A stretch of 64,000 nt of DNA. Origin: JBDTVS01 sp040007095 (lineage in GTDB: Bacteria > Acidobacteriota > Vicinamibacteria > Vicinamibacterales > CAVVIG01). Both the position numbers and the translations under genes were made by a program. This document shows, in pieces, positions 25,701-33,841 of this stretch. Where the stretch lies: assembly GCA_040007095.1 (NCBI GenBank), contig JBDTVS010000241.1, positions 9,751 to 73,750 of the forward strand, read 5' to 3'. The notes below the pieces were generated by a model. It had not been told where the DNA came from and made no database searches. It saw only the letters and a list, made by a program, of their open reading frames with translations. Numbering within the stretch: the first letter of the stretch is position 1; each line of letters starts with the position of its first letter.

Positions 25701-25756
25701 CCAGGAAATCCCACCACCAGCACAGCGGCGAACACCAACAGTCTGACAATCCGCAT
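22751..25756 (-). CDS. TonB-dependent receptor, Oar-like with carboxypeptidase regulatory domain
   Basis: A 1001-residue outer-membrane protein. A signal peptide ends near VRAQA, then comes a carboxypeptidase-regulatory-like beta-sandwich (SIAGVVKDTSGAVLPGVTVEASSPALI). The plug contains VDVQNGSKQRVLGQEVLTGIPTGRTPL and NTTGGSITIHGGSGNDQRVMIDG, followed by a large 22-strand-type barrel ending in ILTARFAKISVQFDF with a terminal Phe. This is the expanded SusC/Oar-like group found in many copies in acidobacteria. The substrate is unknown, probably a large polymer or oligomer. A strong GGAGGA ribosome binding site precedes the ATG. No SusD-like partner is adjacent. Confidence 0.92.
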   Translation of the reverse strand: MRIVRLLVFAAVLVVGFPGLVRAQASIAGVVKDTSGAVLPGVTVEASSPALIEKTRSVVADDTGQFRIVDLRPGTYAVTFTLSGFTTIKRDGIELSGSFAATVNAELRVGSINETITVTSEAPIVDVQNGSKQRVLGQEVLTGIPTGRTPLTTAILIPGMNITNQDVGGTNIINTTGGSITIHGGSGNDQRVMIDGLSTANSELAGQASNFLANMGSTQEVAVDYSSGSADQQTGGVRINMIPKEGGNQLKGSLFGTAVNDKFQGNNYTQSLQESGLRTPNSIKLNYDVNPGLGGPLLRDRLWFYGSARWVKTQNYVGGMFYNKNAGIADIWTYDPDLTRPAYLDAYQRSVNLRLTWQANPKNKFSAFVDDQWRCQCANVSATSSPEAAIEIKYPIQRMATFAWTSPVTNRLLFEARGGWRGENYKYNATPTGDPFLTLIHVVEQASVNGAPAGLQYHGGGIGGATFTQPFQNTYGRNFDVMTSVSYVTGAHAFKTGFADTIVVRDESLDDNIYHLSYRFNNGVPNQLTERTTPYQKAQRQPAGIGLFVQDRWTLSQLTLNLGIRYDYLSIYIPAQHLGPAPLVPARNLDLPETQLVNWKDVTPRVTAVYDVFGNGKTALRFGANKYLIAQGVQGTYGDALSPVNRLANFVTRNWSDGNRNFVPDCDLTNPADQNFLATGGDRCFAMADLNFGKPTPSVTVDPSVLNGYGVRPYNWELSAGVQHQIAPRVSIDFGYFRRWYGNFAVTDNRALAASDFSPFNVTAPLDARLPDGGGYTIAGLYDPNKIVAADNYFTSASSYGNQVQRWNGVDLAVNARLRGGLLLQGGISTGRTVTDNCEILAQLPEISPLGLPYCHQVTDFLTQIKFLGSYNLPKVDVAVSGSFQSLPGPQLAANQVVLNAAVRPSLGRDLTGGAANVTVNLVPPGSLFGERLNQLDIRFAKVLKLTGTRASINLDLYNLFNVSTVLTENPSYANATATGWRVPTSILTARFAKISVQFDF

Positions 25757-25781
25757 GGCTCCTCCTGGTCTTCCGCTCCAC

Positions 25782-25950
25782 GGTCCGGCTGAGGCCGGAC
25801 ACTACGTGCGGCTGCGCCCGTCCTGCAAATGCCCGACACTCCGACCTCCGGAGCACTCCCGCGGTCGGCTGATAGGTCGACACAGCGTGCAACTCCGGCG
25901 GCACTCGTATCCAGTCCGTTCAGTGCGTAGTGTCCGGCTTCAGCCGGACC
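25782..25950. repeat. Inverted-repeat element (169 bp) upstream of the TonB receptor
   Basis: The 25-bp ends (25782-25806 and 25926-25950) are complementary at 24 of 25 positions; the right end starts CGTAGTGTCCGGCTTCAGCC. Each end itself folds (GTCCGGCT..AGCCGGAC). It fills the gap between the receptor promoter and the MFS gene. The same 20-base end motif recurs at 46529-46548, indicating a dispersed family. The gap otherwise contains no gene. Confidence 0.7.
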
Positions 25951-26063
25951 GGGCAGCCGAGACGATACCCCATCCGAACGCGGGACGCGTGATATTCTTT
26001 CCCACCCTTCGCCCCGGGTGTGTGCCGGACTTCAAGTGGGCCGACAAATTTCGTGAACCTTCC

Positions 26064-27365
26064 ATGACTGCTCCCCGACAAAGCTCCATCCGGATCGTCG
26101 CGCTTGCCAGCCTGATTGGCACGACCATCGAGTGGTACGATTTTTTCCTCTATGGCACGGCCACCGCGCTGGTCTTCAACAAGTTGTTCTTCCCGACGTT
26201 CGATCCCCTGATGGGGACGCTGCTGTCGCTCGGGACCTACTCGGTCGCCTTTGTCGCACGGCCGATTGGCGGCATCGTCATCGGGCATTACGGCGACAAG
26301 ATCGGCCGCAAGTCGATGCTCGTGCTGACCCTCGTCATCATGGGCGTCGCCACGTTTCTGATCGGGGTGCTGCCCACCTATTCAACCATCGGGCCGTTGG
26401 CCCCGGTGCTGCTCGTGGTGCTGCGGATGGCCCAGGGATTCGGCGTCGGCGGCGAATGGGGCGGCGCGGTGCTGATGGCGGTCGAGCATGCGCCGCCGGG
26501 CAAGCGCGGATTCTATGGCAGCTGGCCGCAAATCGGCGTGCCCGCCGGCCTGCTGCTCTCCACCATCGTCTATTTCCCATTCTCGCGGATGCCCGAGGCG
26601 GCGTTCCTCTCGTGGGGATGGCGCGTCCCGTTTCTTCTGAGCATCCTGCTGGTGTTCGTCGGCCTGATCATCCGGGTCCGCATCCTCGAGACGCCCGCCT
26701 TCGAACGCCTGAAGGAGCGGCGACAGGAAGCGCGCATGCCGATCGTCGAAGTGCTCACCAAGTATCCGAAGGAAGTGCTGCTCGCGATGGGTGCACGGCT
26801 CGCCGAGAACGGCGCGTTCTATCTCTACACCACCTTCATCCTCGTCTACGCGGTGCAGCACGTGCACATGGATCGGAACATCGTGCTCTGGGCGCTCATC
26901 ATCGTGGCGACGATCGAGCTGCCGGCGATCCCCCTCTACGGGGCGCTGTCGGACCGCATCGGCCGGCGTCCCGTCTACTTGTTCGGGGCGGTGGCCACGG
27001 CCGTGACCGCGTATCCGATCTTCTGGATGGTGGATACCGCGACGCCGTGGCTCGTGCAGGGCGCGCTGTTCCTCGGGCTCATCTTCGGCCACGCGGCGAT
27101 GTATGCGCCGCAAGGGGCATTTTTCTCGGAGCTCTTTGGCACGAGCGTGCGCTATAGCGGCGCCTCCCTGGGTGTGCAGCTCTCGTCTGTGCTGGCGGGC
27201 GGTCTATCACCAATCATCGCGGTCAGGCTGCTGCAGCTCGGCTACGGGCGAGGCGCGCTGTCGTTGTATCTGATTGGCATGTCGGCAATCACGATCGTGT
27301 CCGTGCTCCTGGCCACGGAGACGAGGGATCACGACATCTCGAGGGCGGAGAATGTGCGGAAATAG
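26064..27365 (+). CDS. MFS transporter, metabolite:H+ symporter type
   Basis: 433 residues with twelve hydrophobic segments. The N-terminus VALASLIGTTIEWYDFFLYGTATALVFNKLFFP is the signature of the metabolite:H+ symporter (MHS) branch (ShiA, ProP, KgtP-like). The loop motif GHYGDKIGRKSMLVLTL after TM2 and the conserved RMAQGFGVGGEWGGAVLM in TM4 are also present. Start at 26064 (MTAPRQSS), since upstream in-frame codons are not conserved in the family. The solute is probably a carboxylate or similar metabolite. It is immediately upstream (30 bp) of a Zn alcohol dehydrogenase, so uptake and oxidation of the same compound is plausible. Confidence 0.9.
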   Translation: MTAPRQSSIRIVALASLIGTTIEWYDFFLYGTATALVFNKLFFPTFDPLMGTLLSLGTYSVAFVARPIGGIVIGHYGDKIGRKSMLVLTLVIMGVATFLIGVLPTYSTIGPLAPVLLVVLRMAQGFGVGGEWGGAVLMAVEHAPPGKRGFYGSWPQIGVPAGLLLSTIVYFPFSRMPEAAFLSWGWRVPFLLSILLVFVGLIIRVRILETPAFERLKERRQEARMPIVEVLTKYPKEVLLAMGARLAENGAFYLYTTFILVYAVQHVHMDRNIVLWALIIVATIELPAIPLYGALSDRIGRRPVYLFGAVATAVTAYPIFWMVDTATPWLVQGALFLGLIFGHAAMYAPQGAFFSELFGTSVRYSGASLGVQLSSVLAGGLSPIIAVRLLQLGYGRGALSLYLIGMSAITIVSVLLATETRDHDISRAENVRK

Positions 27366-27395
27366 CAATGGGTGATGGGGCAATGGGGTGATGGA

Positions 27396-28493
27396 GTGAA
27401 GGCTGCCGTTCTCGAGCGCGCCCCCGGCGCGATGCACATCGAAGAGATCCCGGTGCCGGTGCCGCTCGCCGGCGAGGTGCTCGTCAAGGTGCACGCCTGC
27501 GGCGTGTGCCACACCGATCTGCACGTGATCAAAGCGGAGGTGGCATTCCCGACCCCGGCCGTGCTCGGCCACGAGATTTCGGGCACGGTCGCCGAGCTGG
27601 GCGCGGGCGTCGCCGGGCCGCCGGTCGGCACGCACGTGGTCTCGGCGTTCATCATGCCGTGCGGTCGTTGCCGGCTGTGCGCCATCGGGCGCGACGACCT
27701 GTGCGGCAACTTTTTTGCGATGAACCGTCTGCGGGGCACGCTGTACGACGGGACGACACGCCTCCGGCGTGCGGACGGGACGCCGATTGCGATGTACTCG
27801 ATGGCCGGTCTCGCCGAATACTCCGTCGTGCCGGCCACCGATGTCTTCGCGCTGCCCGACGTGCTTCCGCTCGCGGAGTCGTCCGTGTTGGGTTGTGCGG
27901 TGTTCACCGCCTATGGCGCCGTGCGGCATGGCGCCGATCTGCGCGGGGGCGAGCGCGTCGCGGTCGTCGCGGCGGGCGGCGTCGGCCTCAACATCATCCA
28001 GATTGCGCACGCGTTCGGCGCGTCGCAGGTCATCGCGATCGACATCAGCGACGACAAGCTCGCCATCGCCAGCCGCGTCGGCGCGACCGACCTCGTCAAT
28101 TCGAGGACGACCAACGCCACCGACCGCGTCCGGGAACTGACCGACGGCCGCGGCGTGGATGTCGCCTTCGAGGTCCTCGGCCGTCCCGAGACGTTCACGC
28201 AGGCGCTGGAGATTATCGGCGACGGCGGACGCATGGTCGCCGTCGGCATCGCGCCTGGCAGAACCACCGCGCCGGTCGAGATCACACGTCTGGTCCGCCG
28301 CGGGCTCCGGATCATCGGTTCCTACGGCGCACGCACCCGGGCGGACATGCCGGAGATCCTGCGGCTGGCGGCGCTTGGTCTCTTTCGCCCGGACGCGATC
28401 GTCACGCGGCGCTTCACGCTCGACGAGGCCGACGCCGCGTACGCCACCCTCGACAGGGGAGAAATCCTCGGCCGGGCGATCGTGGTCATGTGA
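27396..28493 (+). CDS. Zinc-dependent alcohol dehydrogenase (MDR family)
   Basis: About 365 residues from the GTG at 27396 (VKAAVLERAPG, where family homology begins; an ATG at 27372 is the alternative). Catalytic zinc ligands are in CGVCHTD and GHEISG, and structural zinc cysteines in CGRCRLCAIGRDDLC. The Rossmann glycines are in VAAGGVGLNIIQIAHAFGA, followed by VIAIDISDDK, where the Asp suggests NAD. It resembles class III-like medium-chain dehydrogenases. It sits between the MHS transporter and an aldehyde dehydrogenase, the expected order for uptake, alcohol oxidation and semialdehyde oxidation. Confidence 0.9.
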   Translation: MKAAVLERAPGAMHIEEIPVPVPLAGEVLVKVHACGVCHTDLHVIKAEVAFPTPAVLGHEISGTVAELGAGVAGPPVGTHVVSAFIMPCGRCRLCAIGRDDLCGNFFAMNRLRGTLYDGTTRLRRADGTPIAMYSMAGLAEYSVVPATDVFALPDVLPLAESSVLGCAVFTAYGAVRHGADLRGGERVAVVAAGGVGLNIIQIAHAFGASQVIAIDISDDKLAIASRVGATDLVNSRTTNATDRVRELTDGRGVDVAFEVLGRPETFTQALEIIGDGGRMVAVGIAPGRTTAPVEITRLVRRGLRIIGSYGARTRADMPEILRLAALGLFRPDAIVTRRFTLDEADAAYATLDRGEILGRAIVVM

Positions 28494-28500
28494 ACGAAAC

Positions 28501-28535
28501 TTAGAACTTAGAACTTAGAACTTAGAATTTAGAAG
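28501..28535. repeat. Tandem 7-bp repeat (TTAGAAC-type, five units)
   Basis: Units at 28501, 28508 and 28515 are TTAGAAC; the fourth is TTAGAAT and the fifth TTAGAAG. About 35 bp further on, GAGTTCTAAGTTTTGAG (from 28569) is complementary to the array, so the transcript can fold. It also contains AAGGC-TTTG-GCCTT at about 28546-28559 followed by a T-rich stretch. The whole lies between the alcohol and aldehyde dehydrogenase genes and could attenuate transcription. Confidence 0.6.
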
Positions 28536-28600
28536 TAGAGCGAAGAAGGCTTTGGCCTTTTCACTTTTGAGTTCTAAGTTTTGAGTTTGAATAGGGTCCC

Positions 28601-30076
28601 ATGATTCAAGAAGGTACGTTGTTGAACTTCGTCGGCGGCAGCTGGACGCGTGCTTCCGGCGAACAGATCCCGGTGGGCAATCCGGCGACCCTCGAGGTGC
28701 TCGCGCGTGTCCCGCTGTCGTCGGCCAGCGACGTGGATGCGGCCGTGCGCGCGGCCGCAGGCGCGCTGCCCGCGTGGCGTCGCACACCGCCGGGCGAGCG
28801 TATTCAGCCGCTGTTTCGCTTGAAGGCCCTGCTCGACGCTCACTACGGGGAGCTGGCGCGGATCATTACGCTCGAATGCGGCAAGACGCTGGCCGAATCC
28901 GACGGCGAGATGCATCGCGGCGTCGAGAACGTCGAGGTCGCCACCGGGATTCCGTCGTTGATGATGGGCAGCAACCTCGAAGACATCGCGTCGGGCATCG
29001 ACGAGCTGATGATCCGCCAGCCGGTCGGGGTCGTCGCCGCGATCACGCCGTTCAACTTTCCAGGGATGATCCCGCTCTGGTTTCTACCGTACGCGGTCGC
29101 CTGCGGCAACACTGTCATCATCAAGCCGTCCGAAAAGACGCCGATGACGATGACGCGAGTGGCGGAGCTGATCGAACAGTGCCAGTTTCCGAAAGGCGTG
29201 ATCAACCTCGTGCACGGCGGCAAGGACGCGGTCGACGCGCTCATCGACCACCCGCTGGTGAGGGCGATCTCGTTCGTGGGCTCGACGCCGGTCGCCCGGT
29301 ATGTCTACGCCCGCGCCGCGGCCAACGGCAAGCGCGCGCAATGCCAGGGCGGCGCCAAGAATCCCATCGTCATCCTCCCGGATGCGGACATGGAGATGAC
29401 GACGAAGATTGCCGCCGACTCGGCATTCGGCTGCGCTGGACAGCGCTGCCTGGCCTCGTCGGTGGTGATCACGGTCGGCGACGCGGACGCGGTCTTCACG
29501 CAGAACATTACGGACGCGGCGGCGAGCCGGCGGATCGGCTACGGCCTCGAAAGCGGCGTGGAGATGGGCCCGGTCATCTCAGCGGAGAGCCGGCAACGCA
29601 TCGAGGGGCTGATCGCGCAGGGGGTATCCGACGGGGCCAAGGCCGCCGTGGACGGACGCGGCGCGACGGTCGCGGGGTTCGCACAAGGCAACTTCCTGCG
29701 CCCGACCGTTCTGACCGGCGTGAACCCGGGCAGCGAGCTCGCGCGCACCGAGGTATTCGGTCCGGTCCTCAGCGTGATGCGGGCGCAGACGGTCGAAGAA
29801 GCGATTGCCATCATCAACGAGTCCCCGTACGGCAATATGGCGTGCCTGTTCACGTCGAGTGGGGCGTCGGCTCGCCAGTTCCGTTACGAGGCACGGACGG
29901 GCAACATCGGGATCAACGTCGGCGTGGCGGCGCCGATGGCCTACTTCCCGTTTTCGGGTTGGAAGGACAGTTTCTTCGGCGATCTCCACGCGCAGGGCCG
30001 CGATGCGATCGATTTCTATACGGAGAAGAAAATCGTCGTCGAGCGCTGGCCGGCGACGTGGAGCCGGAAGTTCTAA
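28601..30076 (+). CDS. mmsA: CoA-acylating methylmalonate-semialdehyde dehydrogenase-like protein
   Basis: A 491-residue ALDH-superfamily enzyme. TPFNFPGMIPLWFLPYAVACGN and IIKPSEKTPMT are the cofactor-binding region. The catalytic Cys is in AFGCAGQRCLASSV (about residue 285), and the class-specific GNIGINVGVAAPMAYFPFSGWKDSFFGDLHAQGRDAIDFYTEKK is the C-terminal signature of MmsA/IolA, which oxidise methylmalonate or malonate semialdehyde to propionyl- or acetyl-CoA. The family's typical replacement of the general-base Glu (GGAKNPIVI) is present, as expected for CoA-dependent members. It follows the alcohol dehydrogenase gene, so a linked alcohol-to-acyl-CoA route is likely. Confidence 0.92.
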   Translation: MIQEGTLLNFVGGSWTRASGEQIPVGNPATLEVLARVPLSSASDVDAAVRAAAGALPAWRRTPPGERIQPLFRLKALLDAHYGELARIITLECGKTLAESDGEMHRGVENVEVATGIPSLMMGSNLEDIASGIDELMIRQPVGVVAAITPFNFPGMIPLWFLPYAVACGNTVIIKPSEKTPMTMTRVAELIEQCQFPKGVINLVHGGKDAVDALIDHPLVRAISFVGSTPVARYVYARAAANGKRAQCQGGAKNPIVILPDADMEMTTKIAADSAFGCAGQRCLASSVVITVGDADAVFTQNITDAAASRRIGYGLESGVEMGPVISAESRQRIEGLIAQGVSDGAKAAVDGRGATVAGFAQGNFLRPTVLTGVNPGSELARTEVFGPVLSVMRAQTVEEAIAIINESPYGNMACLFTSSGASARQFRYEARTGNIGINVGVAAPMAYFPFSGWKDSFFGDLHAQGRDAIDFYTEKKIVVERWPATWSRKF

Positions 30077-30079
30077 CTT

Positions 30080-31060
30080 ATGGAATCACGCCAACTCGGC
30101 TCGCTGACGGTGTCGGCCCTGGGCCTGGGCTGCATGGGGATGTCGGAGTTCTACTCGCCGAAAGACGACGAGGAGTCGACGCGGACGATCCATCGCGCCC
30201 TCGACCTCGGCGTCACGCTGGTGGATACGGCGGACATGTACGGGCCGTTCACGAACGAACGGCTGGTCGGCGCCGCCATTCGCGGCCGCCGCGAGGGCGT
30301 GGTGGTGGCGACCAAGTTCGGCCAGAAGCGGACCGAGGACGGCAAGCATCTCGGCATCGACGGCTCGCCGGCCTACGTGCGCAGCGCCTGCGACGCCTCG
30401 CTACAGCGGCTCGGGGTCGACGTCATCGACCTGTACTATCAGCATCGCGTCGACCCGAACGTGCCGATCGAGGACACCGTCGGCGCGATGTCCGAGCTGG
30501 TGCAGGCGGGAAAGGTCCGTTTCATCGGGCTGTCGGAGGCGTCGGCGCGGACGATTCGCCGGGCGCACGCCGTCCATCCACTGACCGCGATTCAAAGCGA
30601 GTATTCGCTCTGGACGCGCGACCCCGAAGACGAGGTCCTCGCCACGTGCGCCGAGCTCGGCATCGGATTCGTGCCGTACGCACCGCTCGGCCGAGGCTTC
30701 CTGACCGGGCGCTTCAAGAAGACCACCGACATCGAGTCGGGCGACCGGCGGCACGATCACCCTCGCTTTCACGAGGAGAACTTCACCAGAAACCTCGACA
30801 TCGTCCGGCGTCTCGAGTCGATCGCGACGGCGACAGGCTACACGCTCGCGCAACTCGCGCTCGCCTGGCTCCTGTCGCGCAGCCGGTCGATCGCGCCGAT
30901 CTTCGGGGCCAAGCACGTTCACTACGTCGAGGAGAACGTGCGCGCGGCCGACATCCAGCTGACGGCCGAAGTCATCAGCGCCCTCGAAGAGGCGGCGCCG
31001 AAAGGAGCGACCGCCGGCCCGCGGTACCCGGCGGCGGGACTCGCGGCCCTCAACCGTTAA
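30080..31060 (+). CDS. Aldo/keto reductase
   Basis: A 326-residue (alpha/beta)8-barrel AKR. The catalytic tetrad is visible as Asp in TLVDTADMYG (Asp and Tyr), Lys in VVVATKFG and His in DLYYQHRVDP. NADPH-binding segments are IQSEYSLWTRDPE and the C-terminal IAPIFGAKHVHYVEENVRAADI. It is close to the AKR13/YhdN-like group (GLGCMGMSEFY at the N-terminus). It begins 3 bp after the dehydrogenase stop and so is the last gene of the transporter/dehydrogenase operon. Confidence 0.92.
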   Translation: MESRQLGSLTVSALGLGCMGMSEFYSPKDDEESTRTIHRALDLGVTLVDTADMYGPFTNERLVGAAIRGRREGVVVATKFGQKRTEDGKHLGIDGSPAYVRSACDASLQRLGVDVIDLYYQHRVDPNVPIEDTVGAMSELVQAGKVRFIGLSEASARTIRRAHAVHPLTAIQSEYSLWTRDPEDEVLATCAELGIGFVPYAPLGRGFLTGRFKKTTDIESGDRRHDHPRFHEENFTRNLDIVRRLESIATATGYTLAQLALAWLLSRSRSIAPIFGAKHVHYVEENVRAADIQLTAEVISALEEAAPKGATAGPRYPAAGLAALNR

Positions 31061-31159
31061 CGCGCACCAACGGGCCTTGGTCGGCTTGGAAGCTTCCCCA
31101 GCCTCGTGGCCCGTGTCGTCCAGTCTTCAGCGCGTGTATCGTCGTCTTCTGGATATTTT

Positions 31160-31218
31160 TCTTCGTGTTTTTGTGCTTTCGTGGCCAAGTTCTTGGAACC
31201 ACCATAAGAACACGAAGA
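31160..31218. repeat. Palindromic repeat rich in CTTCGTG/CACGAAG
   Basis: The arms 31160-31172 (TCTTCGTG...) and 31206-31218 (...CACGAAGA) are nearly complementary. An inner CCAAG-TT-CTTGG stem lies at 31184-31195. Its composition resembles the palindrome embedded in the CobN-like gene at 35561-35639. It lies just upstream of the regulatory box preceding the TonB receptor gene and may end the previous operon. Confidence 0.5.
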
Positions 31219-31224
31219 TCGGTT

Positions 31225-31301
31225 CTGACGGGAACTTCAGAAACACCGCGTAAAGAATTCAGAAATTCTTCAGGAAGGCTCCGCGTACCGCCTGTTAGCA
31301 T
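31225..31301 (+). promoter_or_regulatory. 11-bp direct-repeat box and -10 upstream of the TonB receptor operon (site A)
   Basis: Half-sites on an 11-bp register: CTGAC at 31225, TTCAG at 31236, TTCAG at 31258 and TTCAG at 31269. The last two form AATTCAG-AAAT-TCTTCAG. After exactly 22 bp follows TAGCAT (31296-31301), placing the transcript start about 35 bp before the ATG at 31343. There is no -35 hexamer. This is the longest array of the six related sites in the window. Confidence 0.72.
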
Positions 31302-31342
31302 CACCTGTTCGCAGTCCCCCCACGATCGAACAGGAGTGGCGC

Positions 31343-33781
31343 ATGAACCGGCGGATTGGTACGAGTTGGACAGTCGTGTTGTGCGCGTGGACCCTCGCGA
31401 GCTGGATCAGCACTGGCGTGGCAACGGCAGCGGATGAAGGATCGATCCGCGGTACGGTGACCGATCCCCAGGGCGCGGTCGTCCCGTCGGCGACCGTCAC
31501 GCTGCTGCGCGATGGAAAGAGCGCTGGCGCGGCGACCACCGACACGCGCGGCGAATTCACGTTTCAAGCGCTGGCGGAAGGGCGCTACCAGATCGAGGCG
31601 ATGGCGTCGGGCTTCGAGTCGCGGACTACTGATTCGATGTTCGTGGGATCGACCGGCCGCATCGTCACGCAGGTGCCGCTGCAAATCGGAACGCTGCAGC
31701 AGGATGTGGTCGTCACCGCGGCCGCCACCGAGCTCGTTCAGGGCCAGACCGGCGCCTCGGTCACGGTGATCGACGCCAACACGCTCGCCAGCCTGAACAA
31801 GCTGGACGTGCTCGAGCCGCTGCGGACGGTCCCTGGCGTGGCGATCGTGCAGACCGGCGGCCGCGGCGGCGGTACCTCGCTCTATGTCCGCGGCGGCAAC
31901 TCCAACTTCAACAAGCTGCTCATCGACGGCGTCCCGGCAAACGACATCGGCGGCGGATTCGACTTCGGGGACCTCGCCACCACCGGTGTTGACAGGATCG
32001 AAGTATTGCGCGGCTCGAACAGCGTGCTGTACGGCAGCGACGCCATGACCGGTGTCGTCAGCATCCTGACGAAACAAGGACGGACGAAACGGCCCGAATT
32101 CACCTACTCGATCGACGGCGGCAACCTTGGTTCCATGCGCAACGACCTGTCGATCGGCGGCGCGGCGAACCGGTTCGACTACTTCTCCGAATACTCCTAC
32201 TTCCGTACCGATAACGACACGCCGAACAACCGGTTCCGGAACGGCGTGTACGCGGGGCGATTCGGCGTCGCCCTGGCCACAGGCACGAACCTGAGCGTGA
32301 CCGTCCGCCGCAAGGACTCGGACTACCAGTCGCCCAACGCGATTCTGTTCTACGGCGTACCGGACGACTCGTCTCAGACGACCGGCTACACGACAGTCGG
32401 GGCAACCGTGCAGTCGCAGCTCTCCGACCGCTGGCACGCGACGGGACGCTTTTCAACCACGAACCAGCGATATCACTTCACCAATCCCACGCCGAGCGGC
32501 GAGGCGTTCGACCCGTTCGGCTTCGGGGCCAACTACCTCGGGAAAGACGTGACGATCGTCGGCGCCAACGGCGCCACGGTGTCCGGCCGCGCCATCCTGG
32601 ACTATGGCGGCACCTACCCATCGAACTTCGATTCGAAGACGACGCGCCAGGGGCTGAACGGGCAGGTCGACTTCCACGCGGCCAGCGCGCTCGACCTCTC
32701 TGGCGGGGTCCGCTACGAGCACGAAGCGGGCTTCACGGCCGACACGCCGGAGCCCGACATCACCCGCAACAATGCCGGCGTCTTCATCGAAGCGCGCGCC
32801 GGCGCGGCGCGGGTCCATGTCACCGGCGGTCTGGGCTACGAGCACAACGAAGTGTTCCGCTCCAATGTGTCGCCGCGCGTGTCGCTGGCCGTGTACCTCA
32901 ACAATCCGGCTTCATCGGCTGGCAACGACAGCAAGCTGACGATGAACGCGGGCAAGGGGATCAAGGCGCCGAGCGTGTTTCAGGAGCAGTCGTCGCTGTT
33001 CACCCTGGTCGGTACACGCGCCGACTCCCTGGGCGTCCCGCCGACGGGCGCCGAACGGACCAAGAGCTTCGACGTCGGCATCGAGCAGGGGTTCGCGAAG
33101 GGCGGCGGCCGCGTGCGGGCCGCGTACTTCCACAACGAGTTCGACGATCTGATCGAGTACGTGAACAAGAGCGTGCTGCCGCAGTTGGGCATCTCGCCCG
33201 CCGCCGCCAACGCCACCCAGTTCGGGGCCTACGTCAACTCGCAATCGTTCAAGGCTCAGGGAGTCGAGCTGTCGGGAGAGCTTCAGGCCGGCCGCGAACT
33301 GCGAGTCACCGCGTCGTATACCTATCTCGACGCCGTCGTCCTCAAGTCGCTCTCAGGCGGTGTGCTGAGCCCGGCCATCAACCCGGCCTTTCCCAACACA
33401 CCGATTGGGCAGTACTCGCCGCTGGTCGGCGCCCGGCCCTTCCGCCGTCCGGCCAACTCCGGCACGCTGACGGCCAGCTACTCGAAGGGACCGGCGCAGG
33501 TCGGTATCTCCGCCGCGTTTGTCGGCAGGGCGGACGACAGTACACTCCTGAGCGACGGTTTCTTCGGCAATTCCCTGCTGCTGCCCAACAAGGACCTCGA
33601 CGCCGCCTATCAGAAAGTCGACCTGAGCGCCGCCTATCGATTCCACCCGATGCTGCGCTGGTATCTCAGCGTCGAAAATGTCCTGAATCAGAAATACCAG
33701 GCCGCGTCGGGTTTCCCCGCGCTGCCGGCGGCAGTGCGAACGGGCGTCACGATTCTGGTTGGGGGCAACCGAACGCCCTAG
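31343..33781 (+). CDS. TonB-dependent receptor of the CobN-linked (Hmu/BtuB-like) type
   Basis: An 812-residue outer-membrane receptor: signal peptide, a short carboxypeptidase-like domain (IRGTVTDPQGAVVPSATVTLLRDG), then a BtuB/HmuR-like plug (LRTVPGVAIVQTGGRGGGTSLYVRGGNSNFNKLLIDGVPAND, DRIEVLRGSNSVLYGSDAMTGVVSILTKQG). The barrel ends in LRWYLSVENVLNQKYQ.....GVTILVGGNRTP. The plug wording is that of haem, vitamin B12 and metal-chelate receptors rather than of the Oar group at 22751. It heads an operon with ExbB-like, DUF2149 and CobN-like genes, so a metalloporphyrin or corrinoid substrate is likely. Ribosome binding site CAGGAG; promoter box A upstream. Confidence 0.9.
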   Translation: MNRRIGTSWTVVLCAWTLASWISTGVATAADEGSIRGTVTDPQGAVVPSATVTLLRDGKSAGAATTDTRGEFTFQALAEGRYQIEAMASGFESRTTDSMFVGSTGRIVTQVPLQIGTLQQDVVVTAAATELVQGQTGASVTVIDANTLASLNKLDVLEPLRTVPGVAIVQTGGRGGGTSLYVRGGNSNFNKLLIDGVPANDIGGGFDFGDLATTGVDRIEVLRGSNSVLYGSDAMTGVVSILTKQGRTKRPEFTYSIDGGNLGSMRNDLSIGGAANRFDYFSEYSYFRTDNDTPNNRFRNGVYAGRFGVALATGTNLSVTVRRKDSDYQSPNAILFYGVPDDSSQTTGYTTVGATVQSQLSDRWHATGRFSTTNQRYHFTNPTPSGEAFDPFGFGANYLGKDVTIVGANGATVSGRAILDYGGTYPSNFDSKTTRQGLNGQVDFHAASALDLSGGVRYEHEAGFTADTPEPDITRNNAGVFIEARAGAARVHVTGGLGYEHNEVFRSNVSPRVSLAVYLNNPASSAGNDSKLTMNAGKGIKAPSVFQEQSSLFTLVGTRADSLGVPPTGAERTKSFDVGIEQGFAKGGGRVRAAYFHNEFDDLIEYVNKSVLPQLGISPAAANATQFGAYVNSQSFKAQGVELSGELQAGRELRVTASYTYLDAVVLKSLSGGVLSPAINPAFPNTPIGQYSPLVGARPFRRPANSGTLTASYSKGPAQVGISAAFVGRADDSTLLSDGFFGNSLLLPNKDLDAAYQKVDLSAAYRFHPMLRWYLSVENVLNQKYQAASGFPALPAAVRTGVTILVGGNRTP

Positions 33782-33841
33782 CCCGTGATGAGAGTCTTCA
33801 GATGCGTCGGCGTGGTGGATTCAGTACCATAACTGCCTTAC

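Noticed and set aside
31121..31130. CAGTCTTCAG upstream of site A and a similar GAGTCTTCAG at 33792-33801
   Set aside because: Single half-sites without a partner on the 11-bp register; no convincing -10 at the expected distance.
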